Positions 1 to 8,158 are shown, numbered from the stretch's first letter. The stretch: DNA of 32,587 bases from an uncultured Prevotella sp. (GCA_905235905.1 CAJONO010000212.1:1-32587); one strand, 5' to 3'. Notes: generated by a model not told the origin, from the letters alone. Numbers and translations: made by a program.

Positions 1-20
1 AGGTATACTTGGGGTGTCTT

Positions 21-98
21 TTTGCCCGAAATCACGCGAAACACCGAAGATTCTGCGGAAAGCGCAAAATACAACATTTAAACATTTAAACATTTGCA
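21..98. repeat. Dispersed non-coding repeat, copy A
   Basis: This stretch, with the shared core CCGAAATCACGCGAAACACC, then GCGGAAAGCGC and an AACATTT-rich tail, recurs at 22345-22415 with small changes in the middle and fewer AACATTT units. I see no ORF in it. The two copies are about 22 kb apart and in the same orientation. Its function is unknown. Confidence 0.75.
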
Positions 99-179
99 AC
101 ATTTACGCTTGGAAACATAGCCTCGAAGCCTCTGGAAATGTAAATTTCTGTGGAAGAAATTGAAGAAAGCTAATAATTT

Positions 180-209
180 GGGCAAATCGTTTTGTGGTTT
201 GCCCTTTTT
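180..209 (+). terminator. Possible Rho-independent terminator upstream of ftsY
   Basis: GGGCAAA (180-186) and TTTGCCC (198-204) form a 7-bp inverted repeat followed at once by TTTTT (205-209). This fits an intrinsic terminator for a gene lying left of the window. It overlaps the predicted ftsY promoter, so it could instead be an operator. Confidence 0.45.
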
Positions 210-221
210 GCCGTACCTTTG
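191..221 (+). promoter_or_regulatory. Bacteroidota-type promoter of ftsY
   Basis: TTTG at 191-194 and TACCTTTG at 214-221 are separated by 19 bases. This matches the Bacteroidota consensus TTTG-N19-21-TAnnTTTG. The expected transcription start near 228 leaves a leader of roughly 16 bases before the ftsY ATG at 244. It probably drives the long run ftsY to batB/C, since no equally good promoter is seen inside that run. Confidence 0.75.
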
Positions 222-243
222 CAATTGAATTTAATATAGCTAT

Positions 244-1185
244 ATGGGATTATTCGGTTTTTTCAGTAGTAAAAAGAAGGAAACGCTCGACAAGGGCCTT
301 GAGAAGACAAAGACTTCGGTGTTCGACAAGCTGGCTCGTGCCGTGGCGGGGAAGTCGAAGGTGGACGATGAGGTGCTCGACAATCTGGAGGAGGTGCTGA
401 TCACCTCGGACGTGGGTGTTGAGACGACTCTGAAGATTATCAGGCGCATTGAGGAGCGGGTGGCTCGCGACAAGTATGTATCGACGGGCGAACTGAACGG
501 CATTCTGCGCGAGGAGATTGCTTCGCTCCTGGCCGAGACGGAACCCACCGAAGCTCCCCTTTCGGGGGCTGCTCCCTACGTGATACTCGTCGTTGGCGTG
601 AATGGTGTGGGGAAGACTACTACGATTGGCAAGCTGGCCTGGCAGTTCAGGCAGGCCGGCAAGAAGGTGTGGCTGGGTGCTGCCGACACTTTCCGTGCGG
701 CTGCCGTAGAGCAGCTGTGCATCTGGGGCGAGCGTGTCGGTGTGCCTGTGGTGAAGCAGCAAATGGGGTCTGACCCGGCAAGCGTGGCGTTCGACACGCT
801 GCAGAGTGCCAAGGCCAACGGGGCCGACGTGGTGATTATCGACACTGCCGGCCGCCTGCATAACAAGGTGGGGCTGATGAACGAGCTGAAGAAGATTAAG
901 GAGGTGATGAGGAAGGTGCTGCCCGATGCGCCCGACGAGGTGCTGTTGGTGCTCGACGGCTCGACGGGGCAGAATGCTTTTGAGCAGGCTAAGCAGTTTG
1001 CTGCCGTCACGCAGATTACGTCGCTTGCCATAACAAAACTCGACGGTACGGCCAAGGGGGGTGTCGTGATTGGCATCAGCGACCAGCTGAAGGTGCCGGT
1101 GAAATATATAGGTCTGGGCGAGGGTATGGAGGATCTGCAACTGTTTGACCGTAAGCAGTTCGTCGACTCATTGTTTGGGATATGA
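244..1185 (+). CDS. ftsY: Signal recognition particle receptor FtsY
   Basis: This is the SRP receptor GTPase, which docks ribosome-SRP complexes at the inner membrane for co-translational insertion. The 313-aa protein has a short basic N-terminus, a helical N domain (about 20-100) and a G domain with P-loop GVNGVGKTT (118-126), DTFRAAAVEQL (148-158), DTAGR (200-204) and TKLDGTAKGG (264-273). The long acidic A domain of E. coli FtsY is absent, as is usual in Bacteroidota. The ATG at 244 follows a good promoter and there is no Shine-Dalgarno sequence. The stop overlaps the rimO start by 4 nt (ATGA). The N-G linker (about 100-110) contains a small GC-rich palindrome that is noted separately. Confidence 0.97.
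   Translation: MGLFGFFSSKKKETLDKGLEKTKTSVFDKLARAVAGKSKVDDEVLDNLEEVLITSDVGVETTLKIIRRIEERVARDKYVSTGELNGILREEIASLLAETEPTEAPLSGAAPYVILVVGVNGVGKTTTIGKLAWQFRQAGKKVWLGAADTFRAAAVEQLCIWGERVGVPVVKQQMGSDPASVAFDTLQSAKANGADVVIIDTAGRLHNKVGLMNELKKIKEVMRKVLPDAPDEVLLVLDGSTGQNAFEQAKQFAAVTQITSLAITKLDGTAKGGVVIGISDQLKVPVKYIGLGEGMEDLQLFDRKQFVDSLFGI
552..570. repeat. Small palindrome in the ftsY linker
   Basis: AGCTCCCC-TTT-CGGGGGCT forms a short imperfect hairpin in the variable linker of FtsY. Its first 13 bases differ at one position from the start of the palindrome at 12279. It may be a remnant of the same element family, but the match is short and could be chance. Confidence 0.35.
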
Positions 1186-2516
1186 GAACGGTTGACGTCA
1201 TCACAATGGGGTGCTCGAAGAACCTGGTCGACTCGGAGCGGCTGATGGGGCTCTTTGAGAAGAACGGGTTTCGCTGTACGCACGACAGCGACAACCCGCA
1301 AGGCGAGATTGTCGTGGTGAACACTTGCGGGTTCATAGCCGATGCCAAGGAGGAAAGCATCAACACTATCCTTGAGTTTTGCGAGGCAAAGAGGCGTGGC
1401 AGGGTGGAACGTGTCTACGTGATGGGATGTCTGTCGGAACGCTATCTGGCTGACCTTGAAAAGGAAATCCCCGAAGTTGACGGGTGGTACGGGAAGTTCA
1501 ATTATAAGCAACTGGTGGAGGATTTGTTGAGAGATGAGAGTTCAGAGTTGAGAGATGAGAGTTTAGTCTCTCAACCCTCAACTCTCAACCCTCAACCAAG
1601 GGTTATCACCACTCCCCGTCACTATGCCTATGTTAAAATCAGCGAGGGGTGTGACCGTCATTGTGCCTATTGTGCCATACCTTTGATAACGGGCAGGCAT
1701 CGGAGTAGGCCCATGGAGGAAATCCTGGACGAGGTGGGTTGGCTGGTGTCGCAGGGGGTAAGGGAGTTTCAGGTCATAGCGCAGGAACTTACCTACTATG
1801 GTGTCGACCTGTATGGGGAGCAGCGCATTGCGGAGCTTGTGGAGCGCATGTCGGACATAGAGGGGGTGGAATGGATACGCCTGCATTATGCCTATCCTGC
1901 CCGTTTTCCTTGGGACTTGCTGCGGGTGATGCGGGAGAAAGGGAATGTCTGCAATTATCTTGACATTGCTCTGCAGCATATTTCTGACCGCATGCTGAGC
2001 CGTATGAAGCGGAATGTGACGAAGGCGGAAACCATGGATCTCATAGAACGCATGCGTCGTGAGGTGCCAGGCATTCATCTGCGCACCACGCTGATGGTGG
2101 GCTTTCCCGGCGAGACCGAAGAGGATTTTCAGGAACTCGTCGATTTCGTGAAGTGGGCTCGCTTCGAGCGGATGGGGGCTTTTGCCTATAGCGAAGAGGA
2201 GGGCACCTATTCGGCCGAGAACTACAGGGACGATGTGCCTGAGGACGTGAAAAAGCGAAGATTAGACAAGCTGATGCGCATACAGCAGGGCATTAGTGCT
2301 GAGATAGAAGCCGCAAAGACAGGGCAGACGCTTCGCGTCGTTATAGACAGGGTGGAAGGCGATTATTACGTAGGCCGCACCGAGTTCTGCTCGCCGGAAG
2401 TGGATCCTGAAGTTCTCGTAACTCACTGTAAGCCATTAGTGACAGGTGGTTTCTATCAAGTAAGAATAACAGATGCGGAGGAGTTCGACCTCTATGGAGA
2501 AATAGTGTATGAATAA
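1182..2516 (+). CDS. rimO: Ribosomal protein uS12 methylthiotransferase RimO
   Basis: RimO is a radical SAM enzyme that methylthiolates the conserved aspartate of ribosomal protein S12 and carries two 4Fe-4S clusters. The 444-aa protein shows the N-terminal methylthiotransferase cysteines C11, C49 and C83, the radical SAM motif CDRHCAYC (C157, C161, C164) and a C-terminal TRAM-like region. The DxxGC-type S12 target and the opening TMGCSKN motif favour RimO over MiaB. It overlaps ftsY by 4 nt and the HU gene by 8 nt, so translation is likely coupled. Residues about 117-139, between the two domains, are encoded by an inserted GAGTTGAGAG/CTCAACCCTC repeat that keeps the frame open. Confidence 0.95.
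   Translation: MRTVDVITMGCSKNLVDSERLMGLFEKNGFRCTHDSDNPQGEIVVVNTCGFIADAKEESINTILEFCEAKRRGRVERVYVMGCLSERYLADLEKEIPEVDGWYGKFNYKQLVEDLLRDESSELRDESLVSQPSTLNPQPRVITTPRHYAYVKISEGCDRHCAYCAIPLITGRHRSRPMEEILDEVGWLVSQGVREFQVIAQELTYYGVDLYGEQRIAELVERMSDIEGVEWIRLHYAYPARFPWDLLRVMREKGNVCNYLDIALQHISDRMLSRMKRNVTKAETMDLIERMRREVPGIHLRTTLMVGFPGETEEDFQELVDFVKWARFERMGAFAYSEEEGTYSAENYRDDVPEDVKKRRLDKLMRIQQGISAEIEAAKTGQTLRVVIDRVEGDYYVGRTEFCSPEVDPEVLVTHCKPLVTGGFYQVRITDAEEFDLYGEIVYE
1526..1596. repeat. In-frame inverted repeat element inside rimO
   Basis: GTTGAGAGATGAGAGTT occurs twice (1526-1542 and 1548-1564). It is followed by CTCTCAACCCTCAACTCTCAACCC-type sequence (1568-1596) that is largely its reverse complement. 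The element has no stop in the rimO frame and encodes a Ser/Glu/Pro-rich linker peptide. Related CTCAACCC or CTCACCCC tracts occur at 18687, 18832, 19165, 21621 and 22415. Confidence 0.8.
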
Positions 2517-2796
2517 TAAAGAGTTTGTTGCTGAACTGTCGCAGCGTATGGGCTATAATACTGACCATACGCAGAAATTGCTGCTCAATGTGCTGAATGC
2601 TATGGGCGACAGCTTTCAGGAGGGAAATGCTGTTCAGATACCAGGTTTTGGACTATTTGAGGTGAAGAAGAAAATGGAGCGTGTTATTGTGAACCCCACA
2701 ACGGGTCAACGCATGCTCGTACCGCCGAAACTGGTGTTGGGATTCAGACCAAACGCTACATGGAAAGGCAAGGTGAAAAATGGAGGGCGTGAGTGA
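2509..2796 (+). CDS. HU/IHF family DNA-binding protein
   Basis: This is a 95-aa nucleoid protein of the HU/IHF superfamily, expected to bind and bend DNA as a dimer. The N-terminal helices are followed by QIPGFGLFEVKKK (the beta-arm base), NPTTGQRMLVPPK (the arm tip) and LGFRPNATWKGKV (the C-terminal helix region). The length is close to the usual 90-100 aa. The ATG lies in the overlap ATGAATAA with the end of rimO. The next gene begins at or just before its stop codon and also has an HU domain, so the two could heterodimerise, although that is inference. It is divergent from classical HU and I give no symbol. Confidence 0.9.
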   Translation: MNNKEFVAELSQRMGYNTDHTQKLLLNVLNAMGDSFQEGNAVQIPGFGLFEVKKKMERVIVNPTTGQRMLVPPKLVLGFRPNATWKGKVKNGGRE

Positions 2797-4058
2797 TGGC
2801 AAGATTGACAATACAAGACCTGGCGGCTGTGCTCATGAAGAAAAACAGTCTGCCGGAGGATGAAGCGCTGAAGTTCGTAACGGCTATCTTTGATGTGATT
2901 CAGATGGGTGTTGAACTCGATAAAACTGTGAAAATCAAGGGGCTGGGTACGTTTAGGGTGATAGATGTCGATGCCCGGGAGAGTGTGAACGTAAACACGG
3001 GTGAACGGGTGGTAATCGATGGCCATGCCAAGATTTCGTTCGTGCCTGACGCTACGATGAAGGAACTTGTAAACAAACCTTTTTCTGGCTTCGAGACGGT
3101 GGTGCTCAATGATGGGGTTGAGTTCAGCGATATTTCCATGCAGGAAGAAGACGCTCCTTCTCAGGATGATGATGAAACTGCCGAAAGCATGGTGGAAGAA
3201 TCGGTTGCAGAAGAGCAGCCAGAAGTAGCTGAAACTCCTGTAGAGACAGTCAACACTCTTGAGGAGGAAGTCCCTGTTGAGGAGGAAGTCCCTGTTGAGG
3301 AGGAAGTCCCTGTTGAGGAGAAAGCCCCTGTTGAGGAGGAGGTCCCTGTTGAGGAGGAGGTCCCTGTTGAGGAGGAAGTCCCTGTTGAGGAGGAGGTCCC
3401 TGTTGAGGAGGAAGTCCCTGTTGAGGAGGATACCCCTTGTTCGGCTCCCGTCATTGACATGCCTGTTGATACGGAGGAGAAGGAGGACGAGTCTCAGCAT
3501 AGCAAGATGTGGATAGTTTGGACGTTATTGGCTTTGGTGGCATGTGGGGCGAGCTTCGTAGCTGGTTTCTGTTTGGGTAGTAACTATTCGCCGGAAGTGG
3601 CGATGCCGGTTGACGAGAAGCCTGTTTCTGCAGCGACATCAGAGCAAAGCCCGACTGCCATAGCACAGAACGACAGCATAACGGAAAAGAACGCTCTTGT
3701 TTCCGGGAAGAGCGATTCTGCTAAGACCGTTGTCGCTACCATTGAGGAACTGGAACGAAAGGGAAAAGACGAGATGACGGACTCTCTTATTGTGGAGGCT
3801 AACAAGAAATATGCTGCGATGGACGCCCGTATTCGTACAGGTGCCTATTATATTGTAGGCACGAAACAGGTGGTCAAGGTGCGTGAGGGCGACACGCTTA
3901 TGAGAATTGCCCGTAGAACTGTAGGCCCGGAATTGTTGTGCTATATTGAGGCATATAACGGTATCAAAGCCACTGATTCCTTGAAGGTAGGCCAGACGGT
4001 GAAGATTCCTGATTTGAAATGGAAAAAGTATTTTAAGAAAAAACAATTAAATAAGTAA
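2796..4058 (+). CDS. HU domain-transmembrane-LysM protein
   Basis: This 420-aa protein has four parts: an HU-like domain (about 1-95, with IKGLGTFRV, NVNTGERVVI and ISFVPDATMKE), an acidic linker with about ten EEEVPV hexapeptides (156-215), one transmembrane helix (about 238-260, starting MWIVWTLLALVA), and a C-terminal LysM domain (about 366-411, VREGDTLMRIARRTVG...LKVGQTVKIPDL). LysM domains bind peptidoglycan, so the expected topology is HU in the cytoplasm and LysM in the periplasm. A role tethering nucleoid to cell wall is inferred, not shown. I chose the ATG at 2796, which overlaps the previous stop by 1 nt. GTG at 2793 is an alternative. The moxR gene follows after 2 nt. Confidence 0.9.
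   Translation: MARLTIQDLAAVLMKKNSLPEDEALKFVTAIFDVIQMGVELDKTVKIKGLGTFRVIDVDARESVNVNTGERVVIDGHAKISFVPDATMKELVNKPFSGFETVVLNDGVEFSDISMQEEDAPSQDDDETAESMVEESVAEEQPEVAETPVETVNTLEEEVPVEEEVPVEEEVPVEEKAPVEEEVPVEEEVPVEEEVPVEEEVPVEEEVPVEEDTPCSAPVIDMPVDTEEKEDESQHSKMWIVWTLLALVACGASFVAGFCLGSNYSPEVAMPVDEKPVSAATSEQSPTAIAQNDSITEKNALVSGKSDSAKTVVATIEELERKGKDEMTDSLIVEANKKYAAMDARIRTGAYYIVGTKQVVKVREGDTLMRIARRTVGPELLCYIEAYNGIKATDSLKVGQTVKIPDLKWKKYFKKKQLNK
3261..3440 (+). repeat. 18-bp tandem repeat encoding EEEVPV
   Basis: The unit GAGGAGGAAGTCCCTGTT is repeated about ten times, with GAA/GAG variation and one EEKAPV unit; the last copy is degenerate. The unit length of 18 bp keeps the frame, so copy-number change would only lengthen or shorten the acidic linker. 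Several long ORFs in the track on the opposite strand are shadows of this repeat. Confidence 0.95.
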
Positions 4059-4060
4059 TT

Positions 4061-5056
4061 ATGGCAGAAGCTATTGACATCCGGGAACTGAACATCCGGA
4101 TAGAACAACAAAGTGCGTTTGTAACAAATTTGGTGACGGGAATGGATCACGTCATCGTAGGTCAAAAACATCTGGTCGATTCCTTGCTCATTGGATTGCT
4201 GAGCGACGGTAATATACTGCTGGAAGGCGTTCCTGGCTTGGCTAAGACGTTGGCTATCAAAACATTGGCACAGCTCATCGATGCAAAGTATAACCGAATC
4301 CAGTTTACGCCCGACCTGCTACCTGCCGACGTGACAGGCACGATGATTTATTCACAGAAAGACGAGAAATTCCTTGTGAAGCAGGGACCGGTATTTGCCA
4401 ACTTCGTGCTGGCCGATGAAATAAACCGTGCCCCGGCAAAAGTGCAGAGCGCACTGCTGGAGGCAATGCAGGAAAAACAGGTGACTATAGGCAGTCAGAC
4501 GTTCGACCTTCCATCTCCCTTCTTAGTGATGGCTACGCAGAACCCTATTGAGCAAGAGGGAACTTATCCTCTGCCTGAGGCACAGGTTGACCGCTTCATG
4601 CTGAAGGTGGTTATCGATTATCCCACGTTGGAAGAAGAGAAGAAGATTATTCGCGAGAACATTGGCAGTGGTTTGCGTAGAGTGACTCCCGTGACCACGG
4701 CCGAGGAGATATTGAAGGCTCGCGAGGTGGTACGTGAGGTATATATCGATGAGAAGATTGAGCAGTATATTGCCGACATCGTTTTTGCTACCCGCTATCC
4801 TGACCGTTATGGGCTGAAAGACATGAAGGAGATGATTTCGTTTGGAGGCTCTCCCCGTGCTTCAATTAATCTGGCTAAAGCAGCCCGTGCCTACGCATTC
4901 ATTAAGCGTCGTGGCTACGTCGTTCCAGAAGACGTGCGTGCCGTTGCCCACGACGTGTTGCGCCATCGCATAGGGCTTACCTACGAGGCCGAGGCCAGTA
5001 ACGTGACCAGCGAGGAAATCGTTTCAAAGATTATTAATAAGGTGGAAGTTCCCTGA
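4061..5056 (+). CDS. moxR: MoxR family AAA+ ATPase
   Basis: MoxR AAA+ ATPases act as chaperones that activate partner proteins carrying VWA domains. The 331-aa protein has Walker A GVPGLAKT (56-63), Walker B VLADE (116-120), the MoxR-typical INRAPAKVQSALLEAMQE segment right after it, and sensor 1 ATQNP (158-162). It is followed by a DUF58 gene and two VWA-domain Bat proteins, the standard MoxR-DUF58-VWA arrangement. The gene starts 2 nt after the HU-LysM gene and ends 8 nt before the DUF58 gene, so it is almost certainly co-transcribed with both. Confidence 0.96.
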   Translation: MAEAIDIRELNIRIEQQSAFVTNLVTGMDHVIVGQKHLVDSLLIGLLSDGNILLEGVPGLAKTLAIKTLAQLIDAKYNRIQFTPDLLPADVTGTMIYSQKDEKFLVKQGPVFANFVLADEINRAPAKVQSALLEAMQEKQVTIGSQTFDLPSPFLVMATQNPIEQEGTYPLPEAQVDRFMLKVVIDYPTLEEEKKIIRENIGSGLRRVTPVTTAEEILKAREVVREVYIDEKIEQYIADIVFATRYPDRYGLKDMKEMISFGGSPRASINLAKAARAYAFIKRRGYVVPEDVRAVAHDVLRHRIGLTYEAEASNVTSEEIVSKIINKVEVP

Positions 5057-5064
5057 TCCTTGCA

Positions 5065-5934
5065 ATGGAAACAAGTGAAATCATTAAGAAAGTCCGTAAG
5101 ATAGAGATTAAGGCACACGGCCTAAGCTCGAATATCTTCGCCGGTCAGTATCATTCGGCCTTCAAGGGACGAGGCATGGCCTTCAGCGAGGTGCGCGAGT
5201 ATCAGTACGGTGACGACGTGCGCGACATCGACTGGAACGTAACTGCCCGTTTCCACAAACCTTACGTGAAGGTGTTTGAGGAAGAGCGTGAGCTGACCGT
5301 GATGCTGCTCATAGACGTGTCTGGCTCTCAGGACTTTGGTACGCAGAAGCAGATGAAACGCGATATGGTGACCGAGATAGCCGCTACGCTGGCTTTCTCG
5401 GCCATTCAGAACAACGATAAGATTGGCGTGATCTTCTTCTCTGATCAGATTGAGAAATATATTCCTCCGAAGAAAGGACGAAAGCACATCTTATATATTA
5501 TACGCGAGATGCTCGACTTCCATGCTGACTCTAAACGAACCGATGTCGCACAGGCTGTAGAGTTCCTCACCGGAGTGTCGAAGCGCCGTTGCACAGCCTT
5601 CCTCATGAGCGACTTCTACGTGCGTCAGGACTTTCTTTCCCAACTGACCATAGCCAATCGTAAGCATGATGTGGTGGCTATTCAGGTGTATGACAAACGG
5701 GCATGTGAACTGCCCGATGTGGGGCTAATGAAGGTGGTCGATGCCGAGACGGGCTTTGAGCAATATGTAGATACGGGTAGCCGTCGGCTTCGTGAGGCAT
5801 ACCGTCGCTATTGGCTGAGACGCCAGTCACAGCTGAAGGAAACATTTGCCAAGAGCAACGTAGACAGTGTATCGATAGCCACCGACGAAGATTATGTAAA
5901 GTCGCTGATGACCTTGTTCATGCAACGGGGGTGA
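5065..5934 (+). CDS. DUF58 domain protein of the Bat cluster
   Basis: This 289-aa cytosolic protein has the DUF58 signature REYQYGDDVRDIDWNVTAR (44-62) followed by a VWA-like fold with a MIDAS-type DVSGS motif (84-88). DUF58 proteins are regularly encoded next to MoxR ATPases and are presumed to be their partners; the biochemical role is not established. No transmembrane helix is seen. The ATG at 5065 is 8 nt downstream of moxR. Confidence 0.93.
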   Translation: METSEIIKKVRKIEIKAHGLSSNIFAGQYHSAFKGRGMAFSEVREYQYGDDVRDIDWNVTARFHKPYVKVFEEERELTVMLLIDVSGSQDFGTQKQMKRDMVTEIAATLAFSAIQNNDKIGVIFFSDQIEKYIPPKKGRKHILYIIREMLDFHADSKRTDVAQAVEFLTGVSKRRCTAFLMSDFYVRQDFLSQLTIANRKHDVVAIQVYDKRACELPDVGLMKVVDAETGFEQYVDTGSRRLREAYRRYWLRRQSQLKETFAKSNVDSVSIATDEDYVKSLMTLFMQRG

Positions 5935-5949
5935 GCGGATTTGTCAAAA

Positions 5950-7095
5950 ATGAAGAAAGAAATGAGAATAAACAATAGTATGCACAGACCTCACTGTTGG
6001 CTGCTAACGATGATAAGCCTTTCCTTTGTCATCTGTCAGTTGCCATTTGCCAAAACGGTGGCACAAACAATATCGGTTGAGGCTCGTATCGACTCCATCG
6101 AGATGTTTGTAGGCCAACAGACGCATGTGACGGTGACGGCTACAATGCCTGAAGGTGCAAAGGCTGCCTTTCCTGTATTCAGGCCTTCTGAATATCTCAC
6201 GCCAGGCGTAGAAGTCCTGTCGAGTACCGAACTGGGTGTTCATGGCATTGAGAATGGCTTCGTGGAGCGATCGGTAGTCTATACACTTACGTCATTTGAC
6301 GATACGCTCTATTATCTGCCGCCCTTCGTGGTCAATGTCGACGGAAAAACCTATGAGAGCAAGAGTCTGGCACTCAAGGTACTTACTTTCGAAGTCGACA
6401 CGCTCCATCCTGAGCGCATCTTCCCTCCGAAGGATGTTCAGCAGAATCCCTTCCTGTGGAGTGATTGGAGCTTGTCGTTCTGGCTGAGTGTGGTCATGCT
6501 TTTGCTCATGGCAGTAGGCTATTACTTGTATCTTCGCTTGCGCGACAACAAGCCCATCATTGCTACTATTCGCATTGTGAAGCGTTTGCTGCCACACCAG
6601 AAAGCTATGAGGGAGATAGAGGCTCTGCGGACTGAACATCGTGGCATGAACGACGATAATCAGGAGAGCCAGAAGGAGTATTATACCAAACTGACCGATG
6701 CCCTGCGCCGTTATATTGAGGAACGCTATGGTTTCTCGGCAATGGAGATGACAAGTGCGGAGATTATTGAACGCTTGACGAAAGATCCCGACACCAAGTT
6801 ACTCGATGAACTGCGCCAGCTGTTCCAGACGGCCGACCTTGTGAAGTTTGCCAAGTATTCTACGCTCATCAATGAGAGCGATGCCAATCTGATGAGTGCC
6901 ATCGAGTTTATCAATGAGACTAAGCAGGAAAACCTGCCTACAGAAGAAACCGTGAAACCGCAACTCACTGCCGAAGAGCAACGCTCACAAAAGGAGCGGA
7001 CAGCCCTGAAGTGGACGGTTGTTGGCATAGCGGTAGTATGTATCGTCCTGCTTGTCTATGTGGTCTACAGTGTTTATCAGCTATTAGTACCCTAA
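5950..7095 (+). CDS. BatD-like membrane protein of the Bat cluster
   Basis: The 381-aa protein has an N-terminal signal-like hydrophobic segment (about 17-33), an extracytoplasmic beta-rich region opening with ARIDSIEMFVGQQ (as in BatD-type N-termini), a transmembrane helix (about 176-195), a cytoplasmic helical region containing ALRRYIEERYGFSAMEMTS, and a last helix near the C-terminus (about 357-378). The C-terminal part resembles DUF4381-type proteins found in MoxR-VWA clusters. It is shorter than a full BatD (about 600 aa). The track begins at a TTG at 5941; I prefer ATG 5950, and ATG 5962 or 5980 are possible. BatA follows after 6 nt. Its function is not known. Confidence 0.85.
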   Translation: MKKEMRINNSMHRPHCWLLTMISLSFVICQLPFAKTVAQTISVEARIDSIEMFVGQQTHVTVTATMPEGAKAAFPVFRPSEYLTPGVEVLSSTELGVHGIENGFVERSVVYTLTSFDDTLYYLPPFVVNVDGKTYESKSLALKVLTFEVDTLHPERIFPPKDVQQNPFLWSDWSLSFWLSVVMLLLMAVGYYLYLRLRDNKPIIATIRIVKRLLPHQKAMREIEALRTEHRGMNDDNQESQKEYYTKLTDALRRYIEERYGFSAMEMTSAEIIERLTKDPDTKLLDELRQLFQTADLVKFAKYSTLINESDANLMSAIEFINETKQENLPTEETVKPQLTAEEQRSQKERTALKWTVVGIAVVCIVLLVYVVYSVYQLLVP

Positions 7096-7101
7096 GAAAA
7101 A

Positions 7102-8103
7102 ATGGAATTTGCCAACAAAGAATATTTCTTTCTGCTCCTGCTTATCATACCTTATATAATATGGTATGTCATGTATCGCAAAAAGAGCGAGCCAACCATT
7201 CGGATGGCCGATACCTTCGCTTTCCGTTATGCACCACGTAGCTGGAAAGTGACGCTGATGCCCCTGCAGATGCTATTGCGCATCGTGGCGTTCACCATGC
7301 TTGTCGTCATCCTTGCTCGTCCGCAGACCCATAATTCGTGGAAAAATCAGACCGTCGAGGGCATCGACATTATGCTGGCCATGGACGTGTCTACATCGAT
7401 GCTTGCTGAAGATTTGAAACCGAATCGCATCGAGGCGGCAAAGAACGTGGCTGCCGAGTTTGTGGCTGGGCGCCCGGACGACAATATTGGCTTGTCGATC
7501 TTTGCAGGAGAAGCGTTCACGCAATGTCCTATGACCACCGACCACGCTTCGTTGCTTTCGTTGCTGCAGGGCGTTCGCACGGATATTGCCGCCCGGGGGT
7601 TAATTGAAGACGGCACGGCTATAGGCATGGGACTTGCCAATGCCGTGAGTCGTCTGAAAGAGTCGAAGGCTAAGAGCCGTGTGGTGATTCTGCTCACCGA
7701 CGGTTCCAACAACCGTGGTGACATATCGCCCCTGACGGCAGCCGAGATTGCAAAGAGCCTTGGCATCCGCGTCTATACGATTGGTGTGGGAACAACGGGT
7801 ACGGCCCCAATGCCGCCCAGTGCAACAGGATTGCCGCAGTATGTGAACCTTCCAGTGGAGATCGATGAGAAAACACTGAAAGGTATTGCTGCCGCTACCG
7901 ATGGTGACTACTATCGGGCTAAGAATAACAAAGAACTGAACCAGATATACAAGGAGATAGACAAGCTGGAGAAGTCGAAGCTGAATGTCAAGCAATACAG
8001 TCGCCGCTACGAGGCCTACCAATGGCCCTTTGCCGTCATTGCCATTTTGGCGCTGTTCCTCGAAATATTGCTCAGAATCACCGTGTTCCGGCGTATTCCG
8101 TGA
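7102..8103 (+). CDS. batA: Aerotolerance protein BatA (VWA domain)
   Basis: This is a 333-aa inner-membrane protein with N-terminal hydrophobic segments (about 8-24 and 52-71), a VWA domain with the MIDAS motif DVSTS (95-99) and the following TDGSNNRGD, and a C-terminal transmembrane helix (about 306-325). Bat proteins were linked to oxygen tolerance in Bacteroides fragilis; the molecular mechanism is unclear. The VWA domain is expected to work with the MoxR ATPase encoded upstream. A 55-nt gap, the longest in this run, separates it from batB/C. Confidence 0.93.
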   Translation: MEFANKEYFFLLLLIIPYIIWYVMYRKKSEPTIRMADTFAFRYAPRSWKVTLMPLQMLLRIVAFTMLVVILARPQTHNSWKNQTVEGIDIMLAMDVSTSMLAEDLKPNRIEAAKNVAAEFVAGRPDDNIGLSIFAGEAFTQCPMTTDHASLLSLLQGVRTDIAARGLIEDGTAIGMGLANAVSRLKESKAKSRVVILLTDGSNNRGDISPLTAAEIAKSLGIRVYTIGVGTTGTAPMPPSATGLPQYVNLPVEIDEKTLKGIAAATDGDYYRAKNNKELNQIYKEIDKLEKSKLNVKQYSRRYEAYQWPFAVIAILALFLEILLRITVFRRIP

Positions 8104-8118
8104 ATGAAGACGTGAGTC

Positions 8119-8151
8119 AAATCGTAAATCGTTAATAAGTAAATCGTAAAT
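8119..8151. repeat. Short direct repeat between batA and batB/C
   Basis: AAATCGTAAAT occurs at 8119-8129 and 8141-8151, with a 22-bp period. These 55 intergenic bases hold no recognisable promoter. The pattern resembles the other short AT-rich direct repeats in the window. Confidence 0.6.
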
Positions 8152-8158
8152 AGAATCG

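Noticed and set aside
250-1511. Long minus-strand ORFs over ftsY and rimO
   Set aside because: They lie opposite two clearly conserved genes and show no recognisable domain.
2706-3516. Long ORFs on both strands with repeated LLNRD, STGTSS or LLRRK peptides
   Set aside because: They are other-frame readings of the 18-bp tandem repeat in the HU-LysM gene.
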